DNA of 27,803 nucleotides from Acidimicrobiia bacterium (GCA_030618675.1 JAUXCV010000002.1:1-27803), one strand, 5' to 3'. Counted from the stretch's first letter, positions 6,019 to 14,300 are shown. The notes: generated by a model from the letters alone, not told the origin. A program made the numbers and translations.

Positions 6019-8919
6019 TCAGGTCTCGACATCGTCGGACGCTTGAGGAGCGAAGACCCGAAACTCAGTGCGCCCCCGACGCACGTAGAGATCGACAATC
6101 TCGCGCATGCTTGGGCCCGCCTCAGGGACTCCGCTATCACGAGCAATGCTCAGCACTTCTTCGGCGGAGTCGCGCCACGCGGAATCGTCCCACTCGTTTT
6201 CGGGCCTCGCAAGCATTCCGGCAAGCAGATCCACCGCAGCAACGGGATCTGTTCTGGCCACATCGACCAATCGGTCAACGACGGAATGCCCGAACGTTGG
6301 GGCACCGACCAAGTCGACAACCTTCTGCAGCATCTCTAGAGCCCAGGCTTCCTCAAGCTTCCCGGACGAGAACCAGACTCCGAAGGATCGAAGCTCGAGC
6401 TGGTGCTCTTCTGGAGCCGCTTCGCCGACCGCCAGACGCCACTCGAATAGCTCTTCCATCCGTTGCCGGATCGGAGTAGACAAGTCACCCGGAGTGTTAC
6501 GAAGGGCGCGCCCGACGAAGTCCAACACGCCAGCAGCAAGTTCATCGTCAGCTCGCTCAAAGAATCCTTCGAGGAGACCTCGATCGAGCTCACGTCGCCA
6601 GAAGAGAGTCACGAGGTGTTCGCCGAGTTTGACATCGACCGATTCTCCCTGCCGGCTTCCCGCCTTCTGGCCGCTCGGGACACGGCGCACAGCATCCTCG
6701 TACTCAGATCTGAGCACGCGAGATGTCGAGTCGTATGGTGGGCACCACGTGACATACGTGGACCACGCCGTGTCCGCGTAGGCGATCGCCTCGTGCTCCG
6801 TGGGGAAAATCGCTCCGAGATTCGCAGCGGTCCATTCCTCATCCAACAGGACGAGCCAGGGCAGCCACCTCCCGTAGACAGCACGAACTGCATGTGAAGG
6901 TTCGACGATCAGATCGAGATGACGCTCCAGCAGAGTACGAACCTCAGGCATCAGATCGAATCCGGAGGAGACATCTCCCCCGCGTGCTTCGACGTCCCTG
7001 TGGACCCAAAGCGCGTACTCGATGGCAGCGTGCATCGTTTCGCCCCGATTCGTGTTGAGTGAGAGCGTCAAGGGGTCCATGTTGTCCCCCCCGTAACGTG
7101 CCTCGTGCTCGGGACTCGGGTTTGGGTCGTCCATCAGTCTCTCAATGATGTCCCACACAGTCACTCTCAACTCAAGCGGGATGCCGTTGTCCTTGGCCGC
7201 AAGCCCTGACCTCACAAGCGACGCAATCTGACGCCGACACCACCGCCAACCCGGATCCCGGTCCCGATAGCTGACATCATCGTCTGGCTCGAACGCCTGT
7301 TGGGAGACCAACGAGGCCAGGCTGAGAGGCTCTTCCCAAGAGAAGGCCTCGCCCTTCGCAAGAGCCTGATCGAGACCCGAGAACAGCTCCCGGACGTAGG
7401 TCGGATCCACATCAGCGAGACGGTTCGCCTCTGCTGCGTAATCCGCTGGCCGAGCAGCCACCACGCCGCTGAAGACACGCCCGAGACCTTCAATCGAGGG
7501 ACCGAAGTGTCCCTCCGAGTCGTCATCAGGACGCCAGCCACGAAGAAGATCGGCTACCTCGGCAGGCGGCAATTGAAGGAGCTGCTCCGGTTCAACAGGG
7601 CTCTCGGGGCCAACCCAGCTTGTGGACCACGAAGTGAAGTCTGGGTGCTCTGGCTCACCGTACGCCTGGACGAGATCTTGATAGCGATCGGCTGTCGAGC
7701 CCGCGAGGGAGTCGGCGACGTAGCTGAATCGATCGCGCCGCCAGATGTCGACGTAGCGTTGGACATCATCGTCTAACGGTTCGGTTCCGTCCCTCTCAAT
7801 TCGCCGCTCCCTGTACCAATCCACGTCAGGGCCAGATTCGATCCACGAGAGTACTTCCTTCTGCGCGTCCTCATTGACGTGCCCAAACCGACTTCTCAGA
7901 AGGTCCGCGTATTCGTGACGGAGGCAGTGATCGTCGAACACGCCTCTATCAGTGATGCGCTCTGTGGCAAGTTCCACGCCGTGTCCCGTGTTGGCGAGAA
8001 CATGGAGAGCTATTCGCCTATGTGTTATCGAACGCTGTTCAAGATCGTTGACAACGGTATCGACCTCAGAGGCCCCTCCCGACACGTACCGGAAGGCGGC
8101 ATCTCGCACGGCGTTGACCAGGACGTTCCTCACGCCAGATTCGAGATTCTGCGAGTGGGCTTCAATCGCTGGACGCCAGATGTAGGAGTAGTCCGCACTC
8201 TCCCCATCACCGACTTCGTCTTCCCACCTGCTCAGTCGCAGCGCGTCGTCAAGAAGTGCCGAGAACATCTGGACCGCGTCGAGACCTGCAGCGTCCACGA
8301 GAGGTTCAAGTACCTGTTCGACAACACGCTCGTATTCCCACTCAGAGACTCGGGAGGACGCCTCTGGCGTGAGGCGATACGCCTCGTCAGTCGACACACG
8401 CTTCTCCGAGAGACGCGGGTCCGGAATAACCTGCAGGAGTGAACGCACAATCTCAAGTGCACGGCCAACTTCCCCAGCACTCACGAGGTGGAGTACGACG
8501 GTGGCCGCGTCGTCAGCATAGATATCGGCATGTGGACCTTCGATCCAGTCTTGGATCTGTTCCGCGAGGTCCGCGGCCTTTGCCCCTGGAAGCGACACCA
8601 CTGCCTCCAGCAGCAATCGCGTCACCGTTGGGTTCTCACTGCTCCCAATCGTCGCAAGCACCCCTGCCACGTCCTCGGGAGCACTGCTTGCCATCCGTGC
8701 CAGATAGCGACCCTCTGGCCACGGTGGAAACCGAACGTAGCCAGGCTCAGGCGCTGCAATCGGCGGAGGCGGGTTCTTGAAGAAGCCGCGTCGAGACAGC
8801 GGCACAACCCATTCAGGGTTGTCAAGCCGCTCGAAGAAATAGGCACGATTCTCTGAGCGCGCCGACAGGGCAGCAACGCGGTCGATATCTTCAGCCGTTG
8901 GCGGAGTCCAAGATTTCAT
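6019..8919 (-). CDS. Large uncharacterised probable alpha-helical repeat protein (966 aa)
   Basis: No catalytic motif (Walker, TIR, nuclease, protease) is visible. The protein is long, acidic and dominated by amphipathic helical stretches such as RLLLEAVVSLPGAKAADLAEQ and GEVGRALEIVRSLLQ, in the manner of HEAT/TPR-like scaffolds. The N-terminus has a striking aromatic and proline-rich segment: AYFFERLDNPEWVVPL, then GFFKNPPPP, then FPPWPEGRYLARM (about residues 27-76), which looks like a conserved family signature. No signal peptide or membrane segment is seen. The start overlaps the upstream gene by 29 bases, implying translational coupling. It converges on the PD-(D/E)XK gene. A sensor or scaffold in a two-protein defence-like system is possible but unproven. 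Confidence 0.75.
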   Translation of the reverse strand: MKSWTPPTAEDIDRVAALSARSENRAYFFERLDNPEWVVPLSRRGFFKNPPPPIAAPEPGYVRFPPWPEGRYLARMASSAPEDVAGVLATIGSSENPTVTRLLLEAVVSLPGAKAADLAEQIQDWIEGPHADIYADDAATVVLHLVSAGEVGRALEIVRSLLQVIPDPRLSEKRVSTDEAYRLTPEASSRVSEWEYERVVEQVLEPLVDAAGLDAVQMFSALLDDALRLSRWEDEVGDGESADYSYIWRPAIEAHSQNLESGVRNVLVNAVRDAAFRYVSGGASEVDTVVNDLEQRSITHRRIALHVLANTGHGVELATERITDRGVFDDHCLRHEYADLLRSRFGHVNEDAQKEVLSWIESGPDVDWYRERRIERDGTEPLDDDVQRYVDIWRRDRFSYVADSLAGSTADRYQDLVQAYGEPEHPDFTSWSTSWVGPESPVEPEQLLQLPPAEVADLLRGWRPDDDSEGHFGPSIEGLGRVFSGVVAARPADYAAEANRLADVDPTYVRELFSGLDQALAKGEAFSWEEPLSLASLVSQQAFEPDDDVSYRDRDPGWRWCRRQIASLVRSGLAAKDNGIPLELRVTVWDIIERLMDDPNPSPEHEARYGGDNMDPLTLSLNTNRGETMHAAIEYALWVHRDVEARGGDVSSGFDLMPEVRTLLERHLDLIVEPSHAVRAVYGRWLPWLVLLDEEWTAANLGAIFPTEHEAIAYADTAWSTYVTWCPPYDSTSRVLRSEYEDAVRRVPSGQKAGSRQGESVDVKLGEHLVTLFWRRELDRGLLEGFFERADDELAAGVLDFVGRALRNTPGDLSTPIRQRMEELFEWRLAVGEAAPEEHQLELRSFGVWFSSGKLEEAWALEMLQKVVDLVGAPTFGHSVVDRLVDVARTDPVAAVDLLAGMLARPENEWDDSAWRDSAEEVLSIARDSGVPEAGPSMREIVDLYVRRGRTEFRVFAPQASDDVET

Positions 8920-9715
8920 CTAGTTCATCCATGTTCTCATAGGAGCGGCGAGCCAACGCCGCCAGTGCATTCTCAAAGAGCTCGAATCTCTCAGCTAGCG
9001 ATTCCTCATCAGAGGGATTGAGAGGTTGATTGCGGACATGGGCAAAGGCATTTGCCCACTTCGTACTTCGCAGCCACGACTCAACAACGTATGCGGGAAT
9101 CGGAGATTCTGTTGTGGCCTCGAACAGCCTGCGCGCTGTCCTACGGTTCCTGCCAGAGACAGCGAGGTGCCCAACAATCAGGTTGCCGACAGCCGTGAGC
9201 ATTGGCCACGAGATGTCATACCGGTCCGGACCCGACGAATCAGGATCTGCCGCCGATAGGACGGGCACGGATCCGTCCGACGGGAGGCCGTCGTCGACCC
9301 AAGTGGTACGCACCTCCTCTGCGAGTTGGGAGTACTCGGTCCGCGTGCTGCGCAGCTCCCCAGCAATCGCATCTGGCAGCCTGTTTCGGATCTCACGAAC
9401 AGCGTGAGCCACAAACCACACTCGTCCTGGGAAGGATCGGTCGCTGACCATCTGCACGGCCGCTGAGTAGACCGGAGCCAATGTCGGACCATTGGCCTCG
9501 AGCCACTTCTTAAGCTCAAGCTGCCGTGCCGTCCACGGCAATGGGCTGCCTGTCGTCTCACCAGCGGTACGACCGCTGGATGTTGGAAGGCCAGCATCCG
9601 CACGGGGATAGGTCTCCTCAGCACTCGACACTCGTCCGTTCTCCCATCCCATCCTCGTGCCATTACACACCCACAGTCTGCCATCTTCACGGCCAGATCC
9701 GCGAGACAGCGACAT
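8891..9715 (-). CDS. Uncharacterised helical protein, partner of the 966-aa protein
   Basis: 274 aa from ATG 9715. TTG 9718, ATG 9652 and later in-frame codons are alternatives, and the first 50-60 residues look poorly conserved. The conserved-looking part starts around WTARQLELKKWLEANGP and includes RSFPGRVWFVAHAVREIRNRLPD, a helical segment with invariant-looking charged residues. A second helical block reads TKWANAFAHVRNQPLNPSDEE. I see no enzyme motif, signal peptide or membrane helix. It overlaps the 966-aa gene by 29 bases and is its only operon partner, so the two proteins probably act together. Its 5' end is only 17 bp from an arm-type repeat of the attachment region. Confidence 0.68.
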   Translation of the reverse strand: MSLSRGSGREDGRLWVCNGTRMGWENGRVSSAEETYPRADAGLPTSSGRTAGETTGSPLPWTARQLELKKWLEANGPTLAPVYSAAVQMVSDRSFPGRVWFVAHAVREIRNRLPDAIAGELRSTRTEYSQLAEEVRTTWVDDGLPSDGSVPVLSAADPDSSGPDRYDISWPMLTAVGNLIVGHLAVSGRNRRTARRLFEATTESPIPAYVVESWLRSTKWANAFAHVRNQPLNPSDEESLAERFELFENALAALARRSYENMDELDEILDSANG

Positions 9716-9731
9716 CAAGCTTGCCCGAGCC

Positions 9732-9754
9732 CGTTAGAAGATCCGTTAGAAGAA
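9732..9754 (+). repeat. Candidate integrase arm-type site pair, left side of attP
   Basis: CGTTAGAAGA occurs at 9732 and 9744, twelve bases apart. The whole 23-bp doublet recurs exactly at 9984-10006, on the other side of the tRNA-like core. Paired direct repeats flanking a core are typical arm-binding sites of tyrosine integrases with an N-terminal arm domain. Confidence 0.65.
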
Positions 9755-9776
9755 CATCCAGGTCGACGGCCGGCGG

Positions 9777-9865
9777 CGCGAGAAAACCCTTGGGATATGT
9801 GGGTGTCCCAAGGGTTTTCTTCGTAGCGGGGGCAGGATTTGAACCTGCGACCTTCGGGTTATGAG
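9777..9865 (-). other. attP: Attachment site (attP) core: 3' half of a CAU-anticodon tRNA plus terminator
   Basis: On the minus strand this reads CTCATAACCCG (anticodon loop with CAT), AGGTC, a perfect T-arm GCAGG-TTCAAAT-CCTGC, the 3' acceptor strand CCCCGCT with discriminator A at 9824, and then the terminator hairpin. No D-arm or 5' acceptor strand follows, so it is a partial tRNA as carried by elements that integrate at the anticodon loop and restore the tRNA 3' end. The type is tRNA-Met-like; tRNA-Ile2 also has CAU. Arm-type repeats on both sides make this the probable functional attP. A near copy lies at 11764-11852. Confidence 0.82.
9783..9818. terminator. Bidirectional rho-independent terminator carried with the tRNA fragment
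   Basis: Perfect 13-bp arms AAAACCCTTGGGA (9783-9795) and TCCCAAGGGTTTT (9806-9818) enclose a 10-nt loop, with A-runs and T-runs outside the GC stem on either strand. It sits directly after the tRNA 3' end, so it is the tRNA gene's terminator captured within the att repeat. Confidence 0.8.
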
Positions 9866-9983
9866 TTGCTTGCCGGGGTCTCTCGCCAGTTCTCGTTGTT
9901 GCTCAATGGTGCCCGCTACCTGGGGTTTCGCGGAAGTGGCATGATGGCTGATGTCTATGGATAACCCCTCATGCCGCCTCATT

Positions 9984-10006
9984 CGTTAGAAGATCCGTTA
10001 GAAGAA
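9984..10006 (+). repeat. Candidate integrase arm-type site pair, right side of attP
   Basis: Exact copy of the doublet at 9732-9754, with CGTTAGAAGA at 9984 and 9996. It lies about 120 bp beyond the core, in the same orientation as the left pair. No similar doublet is near the second att copy. Confidence 0.65.
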
Positions 10007-10143
10007 TCGACCTTGTCGAGGTCGAAGTCGTAGCGTTCGCCGCGGCAGGTCGGGTTCACCCACTATTCCAGTTTCCTTCGGCTAGCACTTCCCTAAGCGA
10101 AGCTTTTCATGTAACCTTAGCTGAACCGGATGGGAGCCGAAGG

Positions 10144-11424
10144 ATGGCCGAGTACGTACGGAGACGATGGGAGCCTCGGTTCGAGGGGATGACCCGCCGC
10201 GACCGGCAGGGCTGCAGCTACGACGCCTACCTGCCCGATCCCCTCGCCGGCTGGAATCTCACCCTGCCCGGCGACCTGGCAGCGGACATCGCGGACGCCG
10301 AGACCGCGATCCGGGACCTGAACGAGGCCGGGACGAGCCATGTCAGCCTCGAGGGTCTCGCCCGGTTCCTCCTCCGAGCCGAGTCGGTCGCCTCGTCCAA
10401 GATCGAGGGGCTCGACGCCGGGCCACGGCGACTGGTCGAGGCGGAGGCCGCTCTTGCCCAGGGAGGCAAGACCGCCGATCGCGTCGCCGTCGAGGTCCTC
10501 GGTAACATCACGGCGATGGAGTCCGCCATCGAGCTGGCACTCCGAGCGGAGCGGATCTCGTTGGCAGATCTGCCGGGAATCCATCGAGTGCTGATGGACC
10601 GCTCACCGAGACCGGAACTCGGAGGTGTCATTCGCGAACGGCAGAACTGGATAGGCGGCAGTTCCTACAACCCGTGTAGCGCGATCTTTGTCCCACCACC
10701 ACCGGATCACGTCGATGGCCTTCTCCACGACCTCATCGACTACATGAACGGCGACGAGCACTCGCCCCTCGTGCAGGCCGCCATCGCCCATGCCCAATTC
10801 GAGACCATCCACCCGTTCGCCGACGGGAACGGACGGACCGGACGGGCACTGATCCATGTCATACTCCGACGGCGAGGGCTCTCCCCCACATTCGTGCCAC
10901 CCATCAGCCTCGTCCTCGCCACTTGGTCGGACGACTACATCTCCGGGCTGACCACTTTCCGACACCTTGATCCCGCGGACAGCCCGAAGCGATCCCAAGC
11001 AGCCCACACGTGGCTGCGAACCTTCGCCGGCGCCACCCTCCGAGCATGTAGCGACGCTCAGATCTACGCCACGAGGATCGACGAACTGGTCCACCAGTGG
11101 CGGTCGAACCTCGGCACCGTCCGAAAGGGATCCGCTCTGGACCTGCTCATCGACGTTCTCCCCGGAGTCCCCCTCCTGACCGTGGAATCAGCCGCCGGAC
11201 TCATCGACCGCTCCGACGTCGCCACGGGAGCAGCCATCAACCGCCTCGTCGAAGCAGGAATCCTCACCCAGCGCAACATCGGCAAGCAGCGCTACCGGAT
11301 CTTCGAAGCACCGACCGTCCTCGACCTGTTCACATCATTGGAACGCGCTCTCGCCAGCCTCACCGGCGACACCGCGACCGACGAACCGGTCCGGCCGGTG
11401 CCGCAGCCTCCGCCCCCACGATGA
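10144..11424 (+). CDS. Fic-domain protein (probable AMP-transferase) with autoinhibitory motif and C-terminal winged helix
   Basis: A 426-aa Fic/Fido protein that would transfer AMP or another nucleotide moiety to hydroxyl side chains of target proteins. The core motif HPFADGNGRTGR has H223, the phosphate-binding GNGR and R234. The inhibitory helix motif [S/T]xxxE[G/N] is present upstream as S84-SKI-E88-G89, so activity should be self-restrained without a separate antitoxin. The N-terminal Fic_N-like region covers about 1-100, and the C-terminus (about 330-400) resembles a winged helix (AAINRLVEAGILTQRNIGKQR). ATG 10144 is preceded by GGGAG and AAGG. It stands alone between two direct att copies, so it looks like cargo of a small cassette. 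Its target is unknown. Confidence 0.92.
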   Translation: MAEYVRRRWEPRFEGMTRRDRQGCSYDAYLPDPLAGWNLTLPGDLAADIADAETAIRDLNEAGTSHVSLEGLARFLLRAESVASSKIEGLDAGPRRLVEAEAALAQGGKTADRVAVEVLGNITAMESAIELALRAERISLADLPGIHRVLMDRSPRPELGGVIRERQNWIGGSSYNPCSAIFVPPPPDHVDGLLHDLIDYMNGDEHSPLVQAAIAHAQFETIHPFADGNGRTGRALIHVILRRRGLSPTFVPPISLVLATWSDDYISGLTTFRHLDPADSPKRSQAAHTWLRTFAGATLRACSDAQIYATRIDELVHQWRSNLGTVRKGSALDLLIDVLPGVPLLTVESAAGLIDRSDVATGAAINRLVEAGILTQRNIGKQRYRIFEAPTVLDLFTSLERALASLTGDTATDEPVRPVPQPPPPR

Positions 11425-12026
11425 CAGCCGACACCTCTGTCTGGTGGCACCCTGCGCGGACGTTCATGGATGGAACGGACCTCTTCGCTAGCGTGAAGTG
11501 GTGGCTGTCCCCGGATCAACGATCTGGGGCCAGGATCCGCACACGGAGACGAAGCACCGCGTACTGAGCAGATACTTCGACGCCTGGTACCCAATCATGC
11601 TCCGCACATTCCCCCGCCTATCGGTCGTCCCTTACCAACGGAGAGTGGCCATGTGCCGGATCCGTGGCCGTCCCGCCGAAAGGCGCATCACGAGTAGGAG
11701 GGGAAGTTCGGCGGCGATCCTTCATCAGTTCGTCATCAGAGCGTCACGGTTGGCCACTCCGGACGCGAGAAGACCCTCGGGATATGTGGGTGTCCCAAGG
11801 GTTTTCCTCGTAGCGGGGGCAGGATTTGAACCTGCGACCTTCGGGCTATGAGTCCGTTCGGGCCATCCAGCCACACATGGATTCCTCACTGAGTACCCGT
11901 TCGTGGCAAGGGTTTCCATCACGCACCGTCACGCACGGCTACGCGTGGATTCGCGGACCTCCGCGGACCAAATACAGACCAAGAACCGCAGTCAAGCCGA
12001 CGACCGAAGTGAGAGGAACCACATCC
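11425..12026. other. Intergenic region with second att copy and no supported gene
   Basis: Between the Fic gene and a small ORF I find only the tRNA-like repeat at 11764-11852. The open frame ending GAGFEPATFGL here is antisense to the tRNA fragment and not a gene. Confidence 0.6.
11764..11852 (-). other. Second att-like copy (partial tRNA plus degenerate terminator)
   Basis: 85 of 89 positions match 9777-9865, in the same orientation. One change alters the anticodon-loop side (CTCATAG in place of CTCATAA), and two others weaken the terminator hairpin (11770-11805). The arm-type CGTTAGAAGA doublets are absent on both sides. This fits an old chromosomal-side junction (attL/attR type) left inside a composite element. 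With 9777-9865 it brackets the Fic gene, and recombination between the two would release a circle of 1,987 bp. Confidence 0.78.
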
Positions 12027-12236
12027 ATGATGACCGTTGACGACAACGAGAGAGAACAGTCGAGAATGATCGATCAACTAGCCGACCTCGACGCACGAGG
12101 ACTCGCCCGACACGCACAACACCTCACCGGCGACATCAAGTACGAGGCCCGCGAAGGAGACGAGGGACACCTCGCCACCTATGCAAACGAGTTCGTTGCC
12201 TTCGGCCGTGTCCTCGAAGGGATCTACAGCCGCTAG
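12027..12236 (+). CDS. Small hypothetical protein (69 aa)
   Basis: ATG 12027 (or 12030) follows GAGAGGA at about 10 nt. The protein is acidic and helical (QSRMIDQLADLDARGLARHAQHLTGDIKYEAREGDEGHLATYANEF), with coding-like codon use and a terminator-like hairpin after its stop. No domain is recognised. It precedes another small gene with a similar DLD-type opening segment (LLDLDPLELVARI), so the two may be distantly related small accessory proteins. Confidence 0.5.
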   Translation: MMTVDDNEREQSRMIDQLADLDARGLARHAQHLTGDIKYEAREGDEGHLATYANEFVAFGRVLEGIYSR

Positions 12237-12264
12237 GCACAGCCGCCGGTAGCGACGATCCATA

Positions 12265-12305
12265 GTGAAGGGTCCGCAGACGGGGGGAGACTGCGGACCC
12301 TTCAC
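12265..12305 (+). terminator. Strong hairpin, possible terminator
   Basis: 14-bp perfect arms GTGAAGGGTCCGCA (12265-12278) and TGCGGACCCTTCAC (12292-12305) with a 13-nt loop. There is no T-run after it, so it may be an RNA-stabilising or attenuating hairpin rather than an intrinsic terminator. It lies 28 bp after the 69-aa gene. Confidence 0.55.
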
Positions 12306-12396
12306 GGACCACCATCGACCCTACCCGACGCAATACCCGCTGTTGACCACCCACTTGCGGACCCGCATCCACGTCCTCGCCAGGGAGGGACCACAC

Positions 12397-12732
12397 ATGG
12401 ACATAACGACCTTGAATCGTGAGGAGATGATCCGCCGGCTCCTCGACCTCGATCCCCTCGAACTCGTCGCCAGAATCACCGCAGCCAAGAACGCCCACCC
12501 CGAACCGCCCGACCATCTCGCCAGGATGCAGCGGGCCGCAATCAGACGAGCCAGGAGCCACGGGTACGCGTTGAAGGAGATAGCCGACGCAGCCGGCACG
12601 TCCGTGCTCCGGGCATCCCACCTGGCCGAACCCGAAGCCGTCACTGACTGGACCGATCGCCGCAGGATCGTCTCAGAGCGTCGAGGATGCCCCAGGACGC
12701 GCGCCCCGACCCCGTGGGGGAATCCTCAGTAG
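12397..12732 (+). CDS. Small helix-turn-helix-like protein (111 aa), possibly truncated at its end
   Basis: ATG 12397 is preceded by GGGAGGGA at ideal spacing. The segment MQRAAIRRARSHGYALKEIADAAGTSVLRASHL (about 45-78) reads as a sigma/homeodomain-type HTH. The TAG stop (12730-12732) lies in bases that read on the other strand as the galE codons GCT ACT, so the original C-terminus was probably lost where the element joins the sugar island. It is likely a DNA-binding accessory factor of the mobile element. No target is apparent. Confidence 0.6.
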   Translation: MDITTLNREEMIRRLLDLDPLELVARITAAKNAHPEPPDHLARMQRAAIRRARSHGYALKEIADAAGTSVLRASHLAEPEAVTDWTDRRRIVSERRGCPRTRAPTPWGNPQ

Positions 12733-13158
12733 CACCGTAAGGACTGGTGGGGCGAAGGGGGTGATCCTCAGGGATAGGAGTGTGCTCGGGATTTCCGTAG
12801 ACAGCTGCCGACGAAGAGAATACGACGTGCCGGACTTGCTGGGCCGTCAAGACATTTAGCAATGAGATCGTTTGGCAACGCTTTGCTCAAAGTAGAGGCC
12901 GGGACTTTGGACCGATTCTCCGACGGCGATGAGTCCAGCGAAGTGCATACACGCGTCGACGGAGTAGTCAGCCACGATGGTAGCCATGGCAGCCTGGTCG
13001 GCGATGTCAACTTAGTAGAACGGAATCGACGCCGGGAGCCCATTGGGCGAGCTTCGGCTCAGATTGTCGACAATGACAACTGAGTTCCCACGCGTCACGA
13101 GCTGATCTACAGCAACACCACCCACATAACCGGCACCGCCAGTGGCTAGCACGCTCAT
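12728..13158 (-). pseudogene. galE: Broken UDP-glucose 4-epimerase gene
   Basis: The start overlaps the galK stop (ATGA at 13158-13155), as in an intact galT-galK-galE operon. The first codons read MSVLATGGAGYVGG, the GxxGxxG NAD site. A TAA at codon 49 replaces the expected glutamate codon in the order FY-(E)-VDIADQ. Beyond it the same frame continues as epimerase to YFEQSVAK, where about one base is missing near 12869-12876 and the frame shifts to LLNVLTAQQVRHVVFSSSAAVYG. Homology stops at SPYGAT just before the lysine of YxxxK, the next codon being Glu. About 142 of 330 codons remain. Three independent lesions mean no active GalE. Confidence 0.9.
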
Positions 13159-14300
13159 GATGCGTCCGTCACAAAACGATCGACGCAAGCTCCCGCAGTT
13201 GGCGTGGTTGCGTAGATCCTTGGATTGTGCGACGTCGCTTTCGCGTAGCGTTGACCAACCTCCTCGACAAAGCCACAGACCGCGGTTTTGTCGACGAGCG
13301 CCACCGCGCAGCCACCGAACCCCGCTCCGGTCATGCGTGCGCCATGGCACCCTTCGACGTTGGATGCGATTTCGACCATGGCGTCGAGTTCGGTCGAGGA
13401 GACCTCATAGTCGTCTCGGAGACTCCGGTGACTGCCACCCATGTATTCGCCGAAACGATCGATGTCGCCAATTCCCAGAGCGGCTGCCGCCTCCACGGTC
13501 CTCGTATTCTCGGAGATGACGTGTCGGGCTCGGCGTAGTGTGACACTGTCAACGGCTGATGCCAGCATTGGAAGACTCTCAAGGGAAAGGTCGCGCAACG
13601 CCGAGACGTTGGCAGCTTCGGCAGCCCTGGCACACGAAGCTCTACGATCGTCATACTCGGAGGACACCGATTGGCGGCGGGTACCGGTGTCAAGTATTAC
13701 GACCGTGACATCAGCCGGGAGCAGGAAGGTGTGCAGCTCGAGGCTTCTGCAGTCGATGAGTACGGCGTGGCCGGCCTCGCCGGTCGCGATAACGAGCTGA
13801 TCCATGATGCCCGTATTGACACCGATCCACTCGTTTTCGCTGCGCCGCGCGGCTCGGGCAGCCGTCTTGGCATCCCACACCCAGTCCGAAACAGCGGCGA
13901 AGGCGCGAGCGCCTGCGATCCCAAGCGCGGCTGAGGATGAGAGCCCTGCCCCGGTCGGGATGTCGGTCGCGAACGCTCCCTCCCAGCCCCTCAATGCATC
14001 GGGTCCAATCGCCCAAGCGAGACCCTTGAGGTACTCCGCCCATCCGGAGGTGCCCTTGACCACCTTTGCGATGTCGAACTGGGCGTCTCTGTGCCCGATC
14101 GAAGCGACATGCACCTGGTTGTCGTCCCTCCCCCGCAACGCCAGCCAGGTCGACTGTTCGATCGCCATCGGGAACACGAAACCGTCGTTGTAGTCAGTGT
14201 GCTCGCCAATGAGATTGACGCGCCCCGGCGATCGAACAACGTATTCGGGGACGCCGCCGAACCGGATACCGAAGAGCTCGATGGCAGCTTCCCTGGTCAA
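13155..14300 (-). CDS. galK: Galactokinase
   Basis: A 381-aa GHMP-family kinase that phosphorylates alpha-D-galactose to galactose 1-phosphate (Leloir pathway, cytoplasm). The galactokinase signature GRVNLIGEHTDYNDGFVFP (about residues 26-44), the ATP-binding GAGLSSSAALG, the catalytic MDQ and the C-terminal MTGAGFGGCAVALV are all intact, and the length is normal. The start codon is TTG at 14300, overlapping the galT TGA, so translation is coupled. Its own stop overlaps the galE remnant in the same way. Operon order is galT-galK-galE. No sign of decay is seen although galE behind it is broken. Confidence 0.95.
   Translation of the reverse strand: MTREAAIELFGIRFGGVPEYVVRSPGRVNLIGEHTDYNDGFVFPMAIEQSTWLALRGRDDNQVHVASIGHRDAQFDIAKVVKGTSGWAEYLKGLAWAIGPDALRGWEGAFATDIPTGAGLSSSAALGIAGARAFAAVSDWVWDAKTAARAARRSENEWIGVNTGIMDQLVIATGEAGHAVLIDCRSLELHTFLLPADVTVVILDTGTRRQSVSSEYDDRRASCARAAEAANVSALRDLSLESLPMLASAVDSVTLRRARHVISENTRTVEAAAALGIGDIDRFGEYMGGSHRSLRDDYEVSSTELDAMVEIASNVEGCHGARMTGAGFGGCAVALVDKTAVCGFVEEVGQRYAKATSHNPRIYATTPTAGACVDRFVTDAS

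Noticed and set aside
9526..9864. Plus-strand open frame ending in GAGFEPATFGL, and a similar one at 11498-11851
   Set aside because: The shared ending is the antisense translation of the tRNA T-arm and acceptor region. It is a well-known spurious gene call, and both frames are explained by the att repeats.
9777..9865. Complete functional tRNA gene
   Set aside because: Only the anticodon loop to the 3' end is present; no D-arm or 5' acceptor strand follows on the minus strand.
12265..12396. Extended N-terminus of the 111-aa HTH-like protein
   Set aside because: The extension starts inside the 12265-12305 hairpin and has no coding character; ATG 12397 has an excellent ribosome site.
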